DNA of 64,000 bases from Nocardioides panaciterrulae (GTDB taxonomy: Bacteria > Actinomycetota > Actinomycetes > Propionibacteriales > Nocardioidaceae), in NCBI RefSeq assembly GCF_013409645.1, contig NZ_JACCBG010000001.1, forward strand, positions 310,001 to 374,000, in the 5' to 3' direction. Every line of letters starts with the position of its first letter. Position 1 is the stretch's first letter. Made by a program: the position numbers and the translations under genes. Shown in pieces: positions 27,933 through 36,748 of this stretch. A model generated the notes under the pieces. It searched no databases, was not told where the DNA came from, and saw nothing but the letters and a program-made list of their open reading frames with translations.

Positions 27933-28165
27933 CGCCCGCGAAGCAGGCCGGCCCCGACGGCCAGGTCGTCGTGCACCTCGACCGGCTCCTCGCCGAGCGC
28001 GGGATGACGCTCACCGAGCTCGCCGACCGCGTCGGCATCACCGTCGTCAACCTCTCGGTGCTGAAGAACGGGCGCGCCAAGGCCGTCCGCTTCTCGACGC
28101 TGGCCGCCATCTGTGACGCGCTCGACTGCCAGCCGGGCGACGTCCTCACCGTCCGCCGCACGTGA
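27929..28165 (+). CDS. small XRE-family HTH regulator (YozG-like)
   Basis: A 78-residue single-domain Cro/C1-type helix-turn-helix protein. The motif runs LLAERGMTLTELADRVGITV, then NLSVLKNGRAKAVRFSTLA and ICDALDCQPGDVL, the exact layout of YozG-like regulators (ending in a CQPGD(V/I)L turn). It is coupled to the DUF2975 gene. Autoregulation through the 34-bp dyad upstream of the operon is likely but inferred. Confidence 0.9.
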   Translation: MTPAKQAGPDGQVVVHLDRLLAERGMTLTELADRVGITVVNLSVLKNGRAKAVRFSTLAAICDALDCQPGDVLTVRRT

Positions 28166-28222
28166 CGGCCCGCGCCGTCAGGTCCGCGGCACCCCGCACG
28201 ATTCAGGCCGGTTCAGGGCGGC

Positions 28223-29173
28223 TCAGGGGTAGCGGAGCCCCGTCGTCTCCTCGCTGAGCTCCCACAGCCGGCGCTGCGCGACCTCGTCGTGCGACAGCCG
28301 GGAGCTGCCGACCACCCGGGGCGCACCCCGCACCTCGCCGGGGCCCCCCGGCCCGCAGTAGGTGCCGCCGGGCAGGTCCGCGGTGGCGGCCATCAGCAGC
28401 GGCCAGGCGCCCGCAGTGGCCGGCTGGGAGACCGCCCTCACCCCGGCGTCGAGGATCGAGGCGAGGCCGCCGCTGTTGCGGCCGAACCATCCGTTGACCA
28501 CCAGGTGGGTGCCGGCGAAGCCGGGGTGCGCGGCGAGCGCCCGGACCGGCAGCTCGGCGCGCCGGCAGCGCCGGTCGAGCTCGTGGGTGAAGAGCAGGTT
28601 GGCCAGCTTGGACTGCCCGTAGACCGGCCACCGGGAGTAGCGGCCGCGCTGCTGGAGCGGGTCGCCGAGGGGCGCCGACCGGGCGACCCGGTGCATCAGC
28701 GAGCTGACCGTGACCACGGTGGCCGCCGCGCTCGCGGTCAGCTGCGGCAGCAGCAGGCCGGTCAGCAGGAACGGGCCGAAGTGGTTGGTGGCCATCTGCG
28801 ACTCGAGCCCGTCGGCCGTGCGGTGGTAGGACGGGGCCATCACGCCGGCGTTGTTGACCAGCACGTCGATCGGGCCCAGGCCGGCGGCCTCGGCCGCGGC
28901 CCGTCGCACCGACGAGAGGTCGGCGAGGTCGACGACCAGCTGTTCCAGCTCGGCCTCGGGGACCTCTCCGGTGATGGTGCGGGCGGTCGCGGCGAGCCGC
29001 TCGGGCCGCCGGCCCGCGAGCACCACCCGCGCACCCCGACGGGCCAGCTCCAGGGCCGTGTGGTGTCCGAGGCCGCCGACGGTGGTGCCGGTGACCAGGA
29101 CCGTCCGCCCGGCCTGGTCCGGGATGTCCGCGAGCTGCCAGGCGTCGACCGGGCCGGTCTGCGGCGCCGGCAT
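28223..29173 (-). CDS. short-chain dehydrogenase/reductase
   Basis: A 316-residue SDR of the retinol-dehydrogenase-like group. The cofactor motif is TGTTVGGLG, followed by NNAG (VLVNNAGVMAP), Ser in VVTVSSLMHR and Tyr/Lys in YGQSK. HPGFAGTHLVV after the active site is typical of this group. The substrate is unknown. ATG 29173 overlaps the stop of the upstream gene by 1 nt (TGATG), so the two are coupled. It may be the last gene of a four-gene minus-strand run starting at 31811. Confidence 0.88.
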   Translation of the reverse strand: MPAPQTGPVDAWQLADIPDQAGRTVLVTGTTVGGLGHHTALELARRGARVVLAGRRPERLAATARTITGEVPEAELEQLVVDLADLSSVRRAAAEAAGLGPIDVLVNNAGVMAPSYHRTADGLESQMATNHFGPFLLTGLLLPQLTASAAATVVTVSSLMHRVARSAPLGDPLQQRGRYSRWPVYGQSKLANLLFTHELDRRCRRAELPVRALAAHPGFAGTHLVVNGWFGRNSGGLASILDAGVRAVSQPATAGAWPLLMAATADLPGGTYCGPGGPGEVRGAPRVVGSSRLSHDEVAQRRLWELSEETTGLRYP

Positions 29174-29988
29174 CAGGGCGTCACCGCGAACGACGCGAGG
29201 ATCCGGCGGCCGAGATCCTGGTCGCCGCTGACCTCCACACACCCCGGGTCGGGCTCGCGGCGACCGCCGGCGAGCACGATGAACGCCTCGCGCTCCAGCC
29301 GCAGGCACACGGTGGGCTCGGTCGGCATCTCGGCCAGCGGCTCGCCGCGGCCGTCCGCGCCGACGACGTACGCCACCGGGGGCTGGCCGCCGACGTCAAG
29401 CACTGCGGTCGTGCCCGCCGGGGCACCCGCTCGCTTGGCGAGCACGAAGCCGAGGCTCTCCGCGAGGTAGGCCGCGGTGTGTCGGGCCCCGGCCGAGTCC
29501 ATCCCGCCGGGCAGGTCCACAGCCCGGCGGATGTCCTGCTCGTGCATCCACACGTCCAGCGGACGGTTGCGCAGCAGCCGCTCCCAGTCCCACGGCACCT
29601 CACCGAAGATGCGCGCGGGCCGCGCGGACCCGTCGGTTGGCGGGTCGGCCAGCAGCGCGGTGTGCCGGGCGGTGGCGGCCTCCCGGATCTCGTTGAGCAG
29701 CTCGTCGGGCGTGCGGTCGCGGCGGGCGACCACGCCCTGCTCGAGGTAGACGCCCATCGGGCCGCGCACGTGGGCGGCCTCGCCGATCTCGACCTGCTCC
29801 TCGGGCGCGCCGGCGAGGACCGCCTCGAGGTGGGCGAGGTGGGCGGCCACCGCGTGCACGTCCCAGCCCGGCAGGTCGGTCGGCGTCCGCCACCGGTCGG
29901 CCGGCACCTGCTCGAGCAGGTCGAGGAGGTCGTTGACCGCCTGCCACCAGGTGTCGACATAGCCGGCAAGCCGTCCGCGATCGGTCAT
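29173..29988 (-). CDS. maleylpyruvate isomerase-like (TIGR03083/DinB superfamily) protein
   Basis: A 271-residue protein of the mycothiol-dependent maleylpyruvate isomerase N-terminal family (DinB-like four-helix bundle). The family-type segments are LPGWDVHAVAAHLAHLEAVL (about residues 39-58) and WMHEQDIRRAVDLPGG (about residues 147-162), which together carry the His and Glu/His ligands of the metal site. The C-terminal beta region resembles an SCP2-like or MDMPI C domain. Such proteins catalyse mycothiol-dependent isomerisation or thiol transfer in actinobacteria; the reaction here is unassigned. It is coupled to the SDR. Confidence 0.82.
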   Translation of the reverse strand: MTDRGRLAGYVDTWWQAVNDLLDLLEQVPADRWRTPTDLPGWDVHAVAAHLAHLEAVLAGAPEEQVEIGEAAHVRGPMGVYLEQGVVARRDRTPDELLNEIREAATARHTALLADPPTDGSARPARIFGEVPWDWERLLRNRPLDVWMHEQDIRRAVDLPGGMDSAGARHTAAYLAESLGFVLAKRAGAPAGTTAVLDVGGQPPVAYVVGADGRGEPLAEMPTEPTVCLRLEREAFIVLAGGRREPDPGCVEVSGDQDLGRRILASFAVTP

Positions 29989-30051
29989 GCGGGGCAGCCT
30001 AGAAGGTGCCTCCGGCCGCCAGGTCGGGCGGCACCCGGTCGGGGGCGCCGC

Positions 30052-30894
30052 TCAGTCCGTCGTGGGCGGTCCCGCCTCCACCCGCCGGCGCACGCTGGAC
30101 AGGTCGGCGGCCGGGTCGAACGACCGGACCCACCAGGTCACGCCCACCTCGGCGTACGCCGCGGGCGGGTGCTTCGGCTCCTCGTCGGGCTGGAGCCACA
30201 GCACCCCGTCGTACTCCGCGTCCTCGCGGTCGGTCCCGGCGCGGGCGTCGCGGACGACGTTGAGGCAGGCGGCGAACTCCTCGGGGGAGGGGACGGCGAA
30301 GCCGGGCCACAGCGGCACCACGCCGTCCCACCGGGCGGCGCGCTGCAGCGGCCGGCGGTGCGGCCACCTGCCCGCCACCCAGACCGGGACGCGCTCCTGC
30401 GCGGGGGCGGCGTGGAGCTGGACCTCACGCACGTCGAACGCGGCGCCGTGGTGGGTGACGGGGGCGTCCTCGGTCAGCAGCCGTTGCAGCAGCCCCAGCG
30501 ACTCGTCGAGCACCGCCGCCCGGTCGCGGGCGGGCGCGGGGTCGCCGACCGGCGCGAAGTCGAGGTCGTCGCCGTTGCCGACGCCCAGCACGAACCGGCC
30601 GCCGGAGAGGAGGTCGAGCGAGGCGATCTCGCGCGCCACCTTCCACGGTCGGCGCCGGGCCAGCGGCATGACCAGCGGCCCGAACCGGACCCGGCTCGTG
30701 GCCAGCGCGATCGCGGTCAGCGCGACGGTCGTGTCCGCGACGCCGCGGCCGACCGGGTCGTAGAGCATGTGGTCCCAGCAGAAGACCCCGTCCCACCCGG
30801 CCTGCTCCGCGGTCGCCGCGAGCTCACCGATCGTGCGCGCGTCGAGGTCGCCGAACGTGGGCAGGCTGACGGCGGTGCGCAGGGGCTGGGTCAC
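30052..30894 (-). CDS. LLM-class (luciferase-like) F420/flavin-dependent oxidoreductase
   Basis: A 280-residue luciferase-like monooxygenase-fold protein. Recognisable elements are the first barrel strand TAVSLPTFGDLD, GWDGVFCWDHM, the TSRVRFGPLVMPLARRRPWKVAREIASLDLLSGGRF block and VGNGDDLDF. F420 is the common cofactor in actinobacteria, but FMN cannot be excluded. I chose GTG 30894 because it overlaps the stop of the ADC-like gene (GTGA), indicating coupling; the longer frame to 31212 is antisense-type filler. Confidence 0.88.
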   Translation of the reverse strand: MTQPLRTAVSLPTFGDLDARTIGELAATAEQAGWDGVFCWDHMLYDPVGRGVADTTVALTAIALATSRVRFGPLVMPLARRRPWKVAREIASLDLLSGGRFVLGVGNGDDLDFAPVGDPAPARDRAAVLDESLGLLQRLLTEDAPVTHHGAAFDVREVQLHAAPAQERVPVWVAGRWPHRRPLQRAARWDGVVPLWPGFAVPSPEEFAACLNVVRDARAGTDREDAEYDGVLWLQPDEEPKHPPAAYAEVGVTWWVRSFDPAADLSSVRRRVEAGPPTTD

Positions 30895-31811
30895 CCGCGC
30901 AGCATAGGCGCGTGCGCGGTGCCGCCGTGGTCCACGACGTACCGGCCCTCCTCCCGCTCCTCGCCGGCGTGCCCCGGCCAGGCCCGCGCGTCGGCCACCA
31001 CGTGACCGGCGGGCAGGATCCGGCGCAGGCCCAGGTACGTCGCCGAGGCGAGCGCCTCGGTGTCCAGGCCCAGCTCGCGCAGCCGCTCCACCACCGGGTG
31101 GTCGCCGAGCGTGAGCGAGGCGGAACGGCGGCCGGTGCGCCCCAGCCGCCACCCGGTCGCGGGCGAGCGCGTCTCCAGCAGGGCGCCACCCAGCGAGGAG
31201 TAGAGCACCCACGGCTGGTGCACCCGGGCCATCCGGCCGCCGGGACGCACCCGCAGGCTCAGGATCGACTGCTCGCCCTCGGAGACGACCACCGCCTGCT
31301 CCTTCGGTGCGTCCAGGAACGCCAGGTCGGCCATGAACGCCGGGAAGCCGAACCCCTCCCGCGCCAGGTCGCGGCCCTCGATGGTCGTCACGGCCGCGTC
31401 CGCGACGAAGCTGCCGACCTTCAGCTGCTCCGAGGCGAGCATCGCGACCCCCGGCGGCAGCACGTGCCGCGACACCAGCGGGGAGATCAGCAGCTCGGCG
31501 TAGGGCGCGAGCCGCACCGCGCCACCGTCCGCCGCCGCCGTCACGTCGAGGTAGCGCAGCGCGGCCACCTCGATCGCCGCGCGGCCGTCGAACCAGCGCA
31601 CCGGCACGATCTCCCGGCTCGGCAGCGCCTCGCGCACCGCGTCGTACGACGCGAGGTGGACCGAGAAGAAGCAGTCCACCCGGTGGTAGAACACCGGCAG
31701 CTCGACGACCCGGCCCGCGACCACCACGCGCCCCTGTCCGCCGGCGTAGCCGTAGGGCTGGCGCTCGGGACCGTGCAGGGGCCCGGTCGCCTGCTCGAGC
31801 GGCATGGTCAT
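30891..31811 (-). CDS. acetoacetate decarboxylase-like family protein
   Basis: A 306-residue protein that resembles the acetoacetate decarboxylase (ADC) superfamily: YHRVDCFFSVHLASYDAVRE, then VPVRWFDGRAAIEVAALRYL, LAPYAELLISPLV and GRDLAREGFGFPAFMADLAF. True decarboxylases have a Schiff-base lysine next to the GFPK position. Here the matching region reads GFPAFM, so the lysine is absent and decarboxylase activity is doubtful. Related ADC-like proteins catalyse hydration, aldol or unknown reactions. ATG 31811 has GAGAGGAG upstream. Its stop overlaps the LLM oxidoreductase start by 4 nt. Confidence 0.72.
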   Translation of the reverse strand: MTMPLEQATGPLHGPERQPYGYAGGQGRVVVAGRVVELPVFYHRVDCFFSVHLASYDAVREALPSREIVPVRWFDGRAAIEVAALRYLDVTAAADGGAVRLAPYAELLISPLVSRHVLPPGVAMLASEQLKVGSFVADAAVTTIEGRDLAREGFGFPAFMADLAFLDAPKEQAVVVSEGEQSILSLRVRPGGRMARVHQPWVLYSSLGGALLETRSPATGWRLGRTGRRSASLTLGDHPVVERLRELGLDTEALASATYLGLRRILPAGHVVADARAWPGHAGEEREEGRYVVDHGGTAHAPMLRG

Positions 31812-31916
31812 CGCGGCTCCTCTCGCCTGCCCCCTCGTCCCACCTCTGCTGGTCTTCACGCTGCGTCGCCGGCCCCTGCCGACACAGGGCCGATGGTCAC
31901 CCCGGAGAATGGCGGG

Positions 31917-33653
31917 GTGCGTGTACGTGCCCCTGAGCTCCGTGGCCGCGGCTGGCTGAACACCGGCGGCAAGGACTACTCGATCGCGGACTTCCGCGGT
32001 CGCCACGTCCTCCTCGACTTCTGGACCTTCTGCTGTGTGAACTGCCTGCACGTCCTCGACGAGCTGCGCCCGGTGGAGGAGAAGTACGCCGAGGAGCTCG
32101 TCGTCGTCGGCGTGCACTCGCCGAAGTTCGTGCACGAGGCCGACCCGGTCGCGCTGGCCCAGGCGGTCGAGCGCTACGGCGTGCACCACCCGGTGCTCGA
32201 CGACCCCGAGCTGGTCACCTGGCAGGCCTACACCGCCCGCGCCTGGCCGACGCTGGTGCTGGTCGACCCCGAGGGGTACGTCGTGGCGCAGTACGCCGGC
32301 GAGGGCCACGCCCACGCGATCGACGCGCTGCTGGCCGAGCTGGTCGAGGAGCACCGCGCGAAGGGCACGCTCCGGTCCGGCGACTCGCCGTACGTCCCGC
32401 CGGTCGTGGAGCCCACCGACCTGCGCTTCCCGGCCAAGGCGGTGCGCCTCGACGACGGCCGGGTGCTGGTCGCGGACGCCGGCCACGACGAGGTGGTCGA
32501 GCTCGACGCCGAGGACCGCGTGCTGCGGCGCCTCGGCGGCTTCAAGGAGCCCAACGGCCTGTGCCTGCTGCCGGCCGACGTCGCCGCCGGGGTCGGGTAC
32601 GACGTCGTCGTCGCCGACACCGTCCACCACCAGCTGCGGGGCATCGAGCTGGCCTCGGGCGAGGTCCGGGTGCTCGCCGGAGACGGCACCCAATGGATGC
32701 AGGGCGACGGCACCGGCCGGCTGTCGAGCCCGTGGGACGTGGCCTGGTGGCAGGACCGGGTCTGGATCGCGATGGCCGGCATCCACCAGGTGTGGACCTT
32801 CGACCCCCGCACCGGCGCGGTCGAGGTGGCGGCCGGCACCACCAACGAGGGGCTGCTGGACGGGCCGGCGCCCGAGGCGTGGTTCGCCCAGACCAGCGGG
32901 CTGGCCCCGGCCGGCGACCGGCTGTGGCTGGCCGACAGCGAGACCTCCTCGCTGCGGTGGATCGACCCGGCCGGCGTCCACACCGCGGTCGGCTCGGGCC
33001 TCTTCGACTTCGGCTTCCGCGACGGCGCGGCCGAGCAGGCGCTGCTGCAGCACCCCCTCGGCGTCACGGTCCTGCCCGACGGCAGCGTCGCGGCCTGCGA
33101 CACCTACAACGGGGCGGTCCGCCGCTACGACCCGGCCTCCGGCGAGATGTCGACGCTGGCGACCGGCCTGGCCGAGCCCAGCGGGTCGTTCGTCGACGGC
33201 GACCTGCTCGTGGTGGTGGAGTCCGGCGCGCACCGGTTGACCCGGCTCCCGCTCGGCACCGCCGCCACGCGGACCGAGGGATTCGCCCATTCCACGCAGC
33301 GACCGGTCACCGAGGTGACCGGGGCACTGGAGCTGGTCGTGACCTTCCAGCCGCCGCCCGGCCAGAAGGTCGACGACCGGTTCGGGCCGTCGTCGCAGCT
33401 GATCGTCGAGGCGACCCCGCCCGCACTGATCCGTGACGGCGGCGGCCGGGGCAGCGACCTGGTCCGCCGGCTCACCCTCGACCCGACCGTGGGGGAGGGC
33501 GTGCTGCACGTCGCGGCCCGGGCCGCCTCCTGCGACGAGGACGGCGGCGAGGGCGCCGCCTGCCGGATGCACCAGCAGGACTGGGGCGTTCCGGTCCGGG
33601 TCGGCGCCGACGGTGAGGCGTCCCTGGTGCTGCCCCTGGGCGGCGCCGGCTGA
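31917..33653 (+). CDS. NHLRC2-like protein: thioredoxin-like domain plus NHL propeller
   Basis: A 578-residue protein with the NHLRC2 architecture. An N-terminal thioredoxin/AhpC-like domain (about residues 1-150) has the active-site motif FWTFCCVNCLHVLDEL, with CVNC as the CxxC. It is followed by an NHL-type beta-propeller (about residues 160-440: VADAGHDEVVELD, GFKEPNGLCLLP, SSPWDVAW, LQHPLGVTVLPDG) and a C-terminal beta domain. Human NHLRC2 is essential but its role is poorly defined; a redox function is plausible. I chose GTG 31917 (GGAG 9 nt upstream) because it gives the usual RVRAPEL start; ATG 31893 is possible. It is divergent from the ADC-like gene. Confidence 0.85.
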   Translation: MRVRAPELRGRGWLNTGGKDYSIADFRGRHVLLDFWTFCCVNCLHVLDELRPVEEKYAEELVVVGVHSPKFVHEADPVALAQAVERYGVHHPVLDDPELVTWQAYTARAWPTLVLVDPEGYVVAQYAGEGHAHAIDALLAELVEEHRAKGTLRSGDSPYVPPVVEPTDLRFPAKAVRLDDGRVLVADAGHDEVVELDAEDRVLRRLGGFKEPNGLCLLPADVAAGVGYDVVVADTVHHQLRGIELASGEVRVLAGDGTQWMQGDGTGRLSSPWDVAWWQDRVWIAMAGIHQVWTFDPRTGAVEVAAGTTNEGLLDGPAPEAWFAQTSGLAPAGDRLWLADSETSSLRWIDPAGVHTAVGSGLFDFGFRDGAAEQALLQHPLGVTVLPDGSVAACDTYNGAVRRYDPASGEMSTLATGLAEPSGSFVDGDLLVVVESGAHRLTRLPLGTAATRTEGFAHSTQRPVTEVTGALELVVTFQPPPGQKVDDRFGPSSQLIVEATPPALIRDGGGRGSDLVRRLTLDPTVGEGVLHVAARAASCDEDGGEGAACRMHQQDWGVPVRVGADGEASLVLPLGGAG

Positions 33654-33672
33654 GGCCGCGCCGGCTGAGGTC
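33643..33672 (+). repeat. 15-bp tandem duplication spanning the NHLRC2-like stop codon
   Basis: GCGCCGGCTGAGGCC (33643-33657) is followed by GCGCCGGCTGAGGTC (33658-33672) and a partial third unit. The first copy carries the TGA stop. Confidence 0.8.
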
Positions 33673-33693
33673 GCGCCGCCGGCGGCCGGGGCC

Positions 33694-35001
33694 TCACCAG
33701 GCCCCGAGCTCCCCCTCGGCTCCGAACAGGGCGGTGCGCTCGGCCCGGTCGTCGTAGGCCTGCCGCGCCTCCTCCAGCAGCGGCTCGGTGACCAGCAGGT
33801 CGTCGAGGTGCAGGGTGTTCCTGATCCGGGCCACCCGGAGCCGGCTCGGGTCGGCCACGTCGCAGGTGAGGATGGCCGCGGCGACCGCGTCGGCGTCGTC
33901 GGCCAGGGTGATCGGGATCTGGGCGCGCTGCACCCCCTGGGACCCGGCGGTCAGCGTGTTCGCGTAGGTCGCGACCGGGTCCACGCCGGCCAGCGCCCGG
34001 GCCGGGATGAAGTCCGCGAGCCCGAGGCCCACGGCGTTGCCGTGCGACTGCGCGGTGACCTCGAGGCAGACGATGTTGGTGACCCTCGGCGTGGGGATCT
34101 CCGGCATGCCGCGCACCATCCGGCGGCCGATCACGTTGGTGTCCATGCCGGTGCCCGAGAAGTTCTTGCCCATCGCGTCCACGATCAGCACGTCGAGCTG
34201 GTCGAACGGCAGCCGGGGCTCGTGCTGCTTGGCCTGCACCAGCAGCTCGGCCTCGCGCGCTCCGCCGATCCCGTCGGCGTCCACGAACTCGACGACCGCC
34301 AGCTCCTTGGTCTCGGTCTCCACCAGCGCCACCCCGCCGAGCACCGGACGGACCGCGCAGATGTGCCGGGCCGCGGCGCGGATCCGGCGCTCGATCTGGG
34401 TGGGCCCGAGCCGGTGGAGCTCCTCGGCGCCGTGCTGCTTGCCGAACCCGATCGCCAGCATCTTGGCCAGCCCGGACTCCACCTGCCCGCTGAACGAGGT
34501 GTGGCTCTTGAGCCGGTTGGTGAGCACGATGTGGTCGGCCACGGCGGCGTAGGCGTCGATGGCCACGTCGATGTCCTCGACCCGTCCCAGCGAGACGGTC
34601 TCCATCGTGGCCCGCACCGGCGCGCCGACCGCTTCCTCGGTGACCCCCAGCGAGGCCAGGGTCTGGCGCTGCCCGTCGGCGTCGGCGCCGCCGTGGGACC
34701 CCATGGCCGGGACGACGAACGGCTCGGCGCCGATCTCGCGCAGCGCCCGGACCATGCCCGTCACCACGCCGCCGATGTCGTTGATGCCGCGGCTGCCGAC
34801 GCCGATCGCGACCGAGTCGCCGGGGCGCACCGCGCCCAGGTGCGGCCGCAGCGCGGCGTACGCGCGCTCCGCGGGGTCGCCCGCCGGCGCTGTCCGGGGC
34901 GACCGTCGCCGCAGCCGGTGCAGGGTCAGGTTCGGGGCCCGGCGACCGAGGAGGTCGGAGAGGCGCGGCGCGTCCAGCCGGGGTGCGGAGAAGTCACTCA
35001 C
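33694..35001 (-). CDS. LarA-like (DUF2088) lactate-racemase-domain protein
   Basis: A 435-residue protein of the nickel-pincer lactate racemase (LarA) superfamily. The N-terminal Lar_N-like region contains GVGSRGINDIGGVV, VPAMGSHGGADADGQ and NRLKSHTSFSG, with a Lys/His-rich stretch GLAKMLAIGFGKQHG that likely supplies active-site residues equivalent to those of LarA. Characterised LarA homologues racemise or epimerise short 2-hydroxyacids and some sugar acids. It starts with GTG overlapping the dehydratase stop by 8 nt, so it is the last gene of the five-gene operon. No larB/C/E genes for the nickel-pincer cofactor are in the window. Confidence 0.75.
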   Translation of the reverse strand: MSDFSAPRLDAPRLSDLLGRRAPNLTLHRLRRRSPRTAPAGDPAERAYAALRPHLGAVRPGDSVAIGVGSRGINDIGGVVTGMVRALREIGAEPFVVPAMGSHGGADADGQRQTLASLGVTEEAVGAPVRATMETVSLGRVEDIDVAIDAYAAVADHIVLTNRLKSHTSFSGQVESGLAKMLAIGFGKQHGAEELHRLGPTQIERRIRAAARHICAVRPVLGGVALVETETKELAVVEFVDADGIGGAREAELLVQAKQHEPRLPFDQLDVLIVDAMGKNFSGTGMDTNVIGRRMVRGMPEIPTPRVTNIVCLEVTAQSHGNAVGLGLADFIPARALAGVDPVATYANTLTAGSQGVQRAQIPITLADDADAVAAAILTCDVADPSRLRVARIRNTLHLDDLLVTEPLLEEARQAYDDRAERTALFGAEGELGAW

Positions 35002-36748
35002 CGGCCGGCCCCATGAAGTCCAGGTCGGCGCCGAGGTGGGCCTGCTGCACGGTCTCGGCGTACAACCGGCGCCAGCCCCGGGCCGGCGGCTGTGGAGGCC
35101 GCAGCTCCGCGCGCCGGGCCTCGAGCTCCTGCTCCGGCACGAGCAGCTCGATGCGGCGCTGCGGGGCGTCCAGGCGGATCAGGTCGCCGTCCCGGACCAG
35201 CGCGAGCGGGCCGCCGACCGCGGCCTCGGGCGCGCAGTGCAGCACCACGGTGCCGTAGGAGGTGCCGCTCATCCGGGCGTCGGAGACGCGGACCATGTCG
35301 GTGACGCCCTGGGCTGCCAGGTGCTTCGGGATCGGCAGCGACCCGGCCTCCGGCATCCCGGCGCCGACCGGGCCGGCGTTGCGGAGGACCAGCACGTGCT
35401 CGGCGGTGATCCCGGAGTCGGGGTCGTCGAGCCGGGCGACGGCGTCGGCGGGGGAGTCGAACACCGCGGCCGGGCCGGTGTGCTCGAGCAGCTCGGGCGA
35501 GGCCGCGGAGACCTTCAGCACCGCTCCGTCCGGCGCGAGCGACCCGCGCAGCACCGCCAGCGCGCCGGCGTCTCCGAGCGGGTCGGCCGGGGTGCGGATG
35601 GTGTCCTGCCAGGTCGCCGGCGGCTCGACGCCCGCCAGCAGCTCCCGCAGCGGCACCCCGAGGACGCCGACGGTGTCGAGGTGGAGGTGGTCGCGCAGCG
35701 CCGTCAGCAGGACCGGGACGCCCCCGGCGCGGTGGAAGTCCTCCATGTAGCCGCGGCCGGACGGCTTGAGGTCCAGCAGCAGCGGGATGCGTCGGGCCAC
35801 CTCGTCGAAGTCGTCCAGGGTCAGGTCGACGCCGGCCCGGCGCGCGATCGCGAGCAGGTGCACGACGGCGTTGGTGGACCCACCGATCGCCGCCAGCACG
35901 GTCAGCGCGTTCTCGAACGCCTCCCGGGTGAGGATGTCCCGCGCCACGGTGCCGGTGCGCGCGAGCTCCACGGCGCGACGACCGGTGGCGGTCGCGTGCC
36001 GCAGCCGCTCACCGGTGGCGGACGGCGGGGTGGCGCCGCCGGGCAGCATCATGCCGAGCGTCTCGGCCATGGCGGCCATCGTGGAGGCGGTGCCCATGAC
36101 CATGCAGGTGCCGGGGGTGGTCGCCAGCGCGCCCTGCACCTCCTCGGTCTCCTGCTCGTCCAGCTCGCCGGCCCGGTGCTTGGCCCACATCCGCCGGCAG
36201 TCGGTGCAGGCCCCGAGCCGCTCACCGCGCCAGGTGCTCGTGATCATCGGCCCGGTCACCTCGACGATGGCCGGCACGTCGCCGGAGGCGGCCGCCATGA
36301 GCTGGGCGGGCACGGTCTTGTCGCACCCGCCGATGAGCACGACCGCGTCCATCGGCTGCGCGGCCACCATCTCCTCGGTCTCCATGGCCATCAGGTTCCG
36401 GAACAGCATCGAGGTCGGCGACAACAGGATCTCGCCGAGGCTGATGGTCGGGAAGACCATCGGCAGGCCGCCGGCCTCGAGCACGCCCTGCTTGACGCTG
36501 TCCACGATCTGCGGCATCTGCCGGTGGCAGGGGTTGAAGTCGGAGCTGGTGTCGACGACGCCGACGACCGGCCGGGCGAGATCCTCGCGGTCGCGACCGG
36601 AGCCGGCCAGGAAGGCGCCGCGGAGGAACCCGCTGAAGCCCTCATCGCCGTACGACGTGACCGCGCGCCGGCGGGGCGCCGACGGCTCGCCCCCACCGGG
36701 CCGGCTCCCGGCCGTCTCCGTGGCGGGCTGGGACTCGGGGTGGCTCAT
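34994..36748 (-). CDS. IlvD/Edd family dehydratase
   Basis: A 584-residue Fe-S dehydratase of the dihydroxyacid/6-phosphogluconate (IlvD/Edd) family, whose sugar-acid branch dehydrates aldonates to 2-keto-3-deoxy acids. Cluster cysteines are visible in DFNPCHRQMPQ, GGCDKTVPAQ and GTCMVMGTAST. The family motifs AIGGSTNAVVHLLAIA, LKPSGRGYMEDFHRAGGVP and SDARMSGTSYGTVVLH are present. The unusual CTDCRRMW insert (about residues 180-187) adds two cysteines. The operon context (MFS, LacI, LarA-like) favours a sugar- or hydroxy-acid substrate over branched-chain biosynthesis. ATG 36748 overlaps the lacI-type stop by 4 nt. Confidence 0.9.
   Translation of the reverse strand: MSHPESQPATETAGSRPGGGEPSAPRRRAVTSYGDEGFSGFLRGAFLAGSGRDREDLARPVVGVVDTSSDFNPCHRQMPQIVDSVKQGVLEAGGLPMVFPTISLGEILLSPTSMLFRNLMAMETEEMVAAQPMDAVVLIGGCDKTVPAQLMAAASGDVPAIVEVTGPMITSTWRGERLGACTDCRRMWAKHRAGELDEQETEEVQGALATTPGTCMVMGTASTMAAMAETLGMMLPGGATPPSATGERLRHATATGRRAVELARTGTVARDILTREAFENALTVLAAIGGSTNAVVHLLAIARRAGVDLTLDDFDEVARRIPLLLDLKPSGRGYMEDFHRAGGVPVLLTALRDHLHLDTVGVLGVPLRELLAGVEPPATWQDTIRTPADPLGDAGALAVLRGSLAPDGAVLKVSAASPELLEHTGPAAVFDSPADAVARLDDPDSGITAEHVLVLRNAGPVGAGMPEAGSLPIPKHLAAQGVTDMVRVSDARMSGTSYGTVVLHCAPEAAVGGPLALVRDGDLIRLDAPQRRIELLVPEQELEARRAELRPPQPPARGWRRLYAETVQQAHLGADLDFMGPAGE

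Noticed and set aside
30891..33572. 893-residue minus-strand frame
   Set aside because: The part above 31811 is antisense to the NHLRC2-like gene. The genuine product begins at ATG 31811 with its own ribosome binding site.
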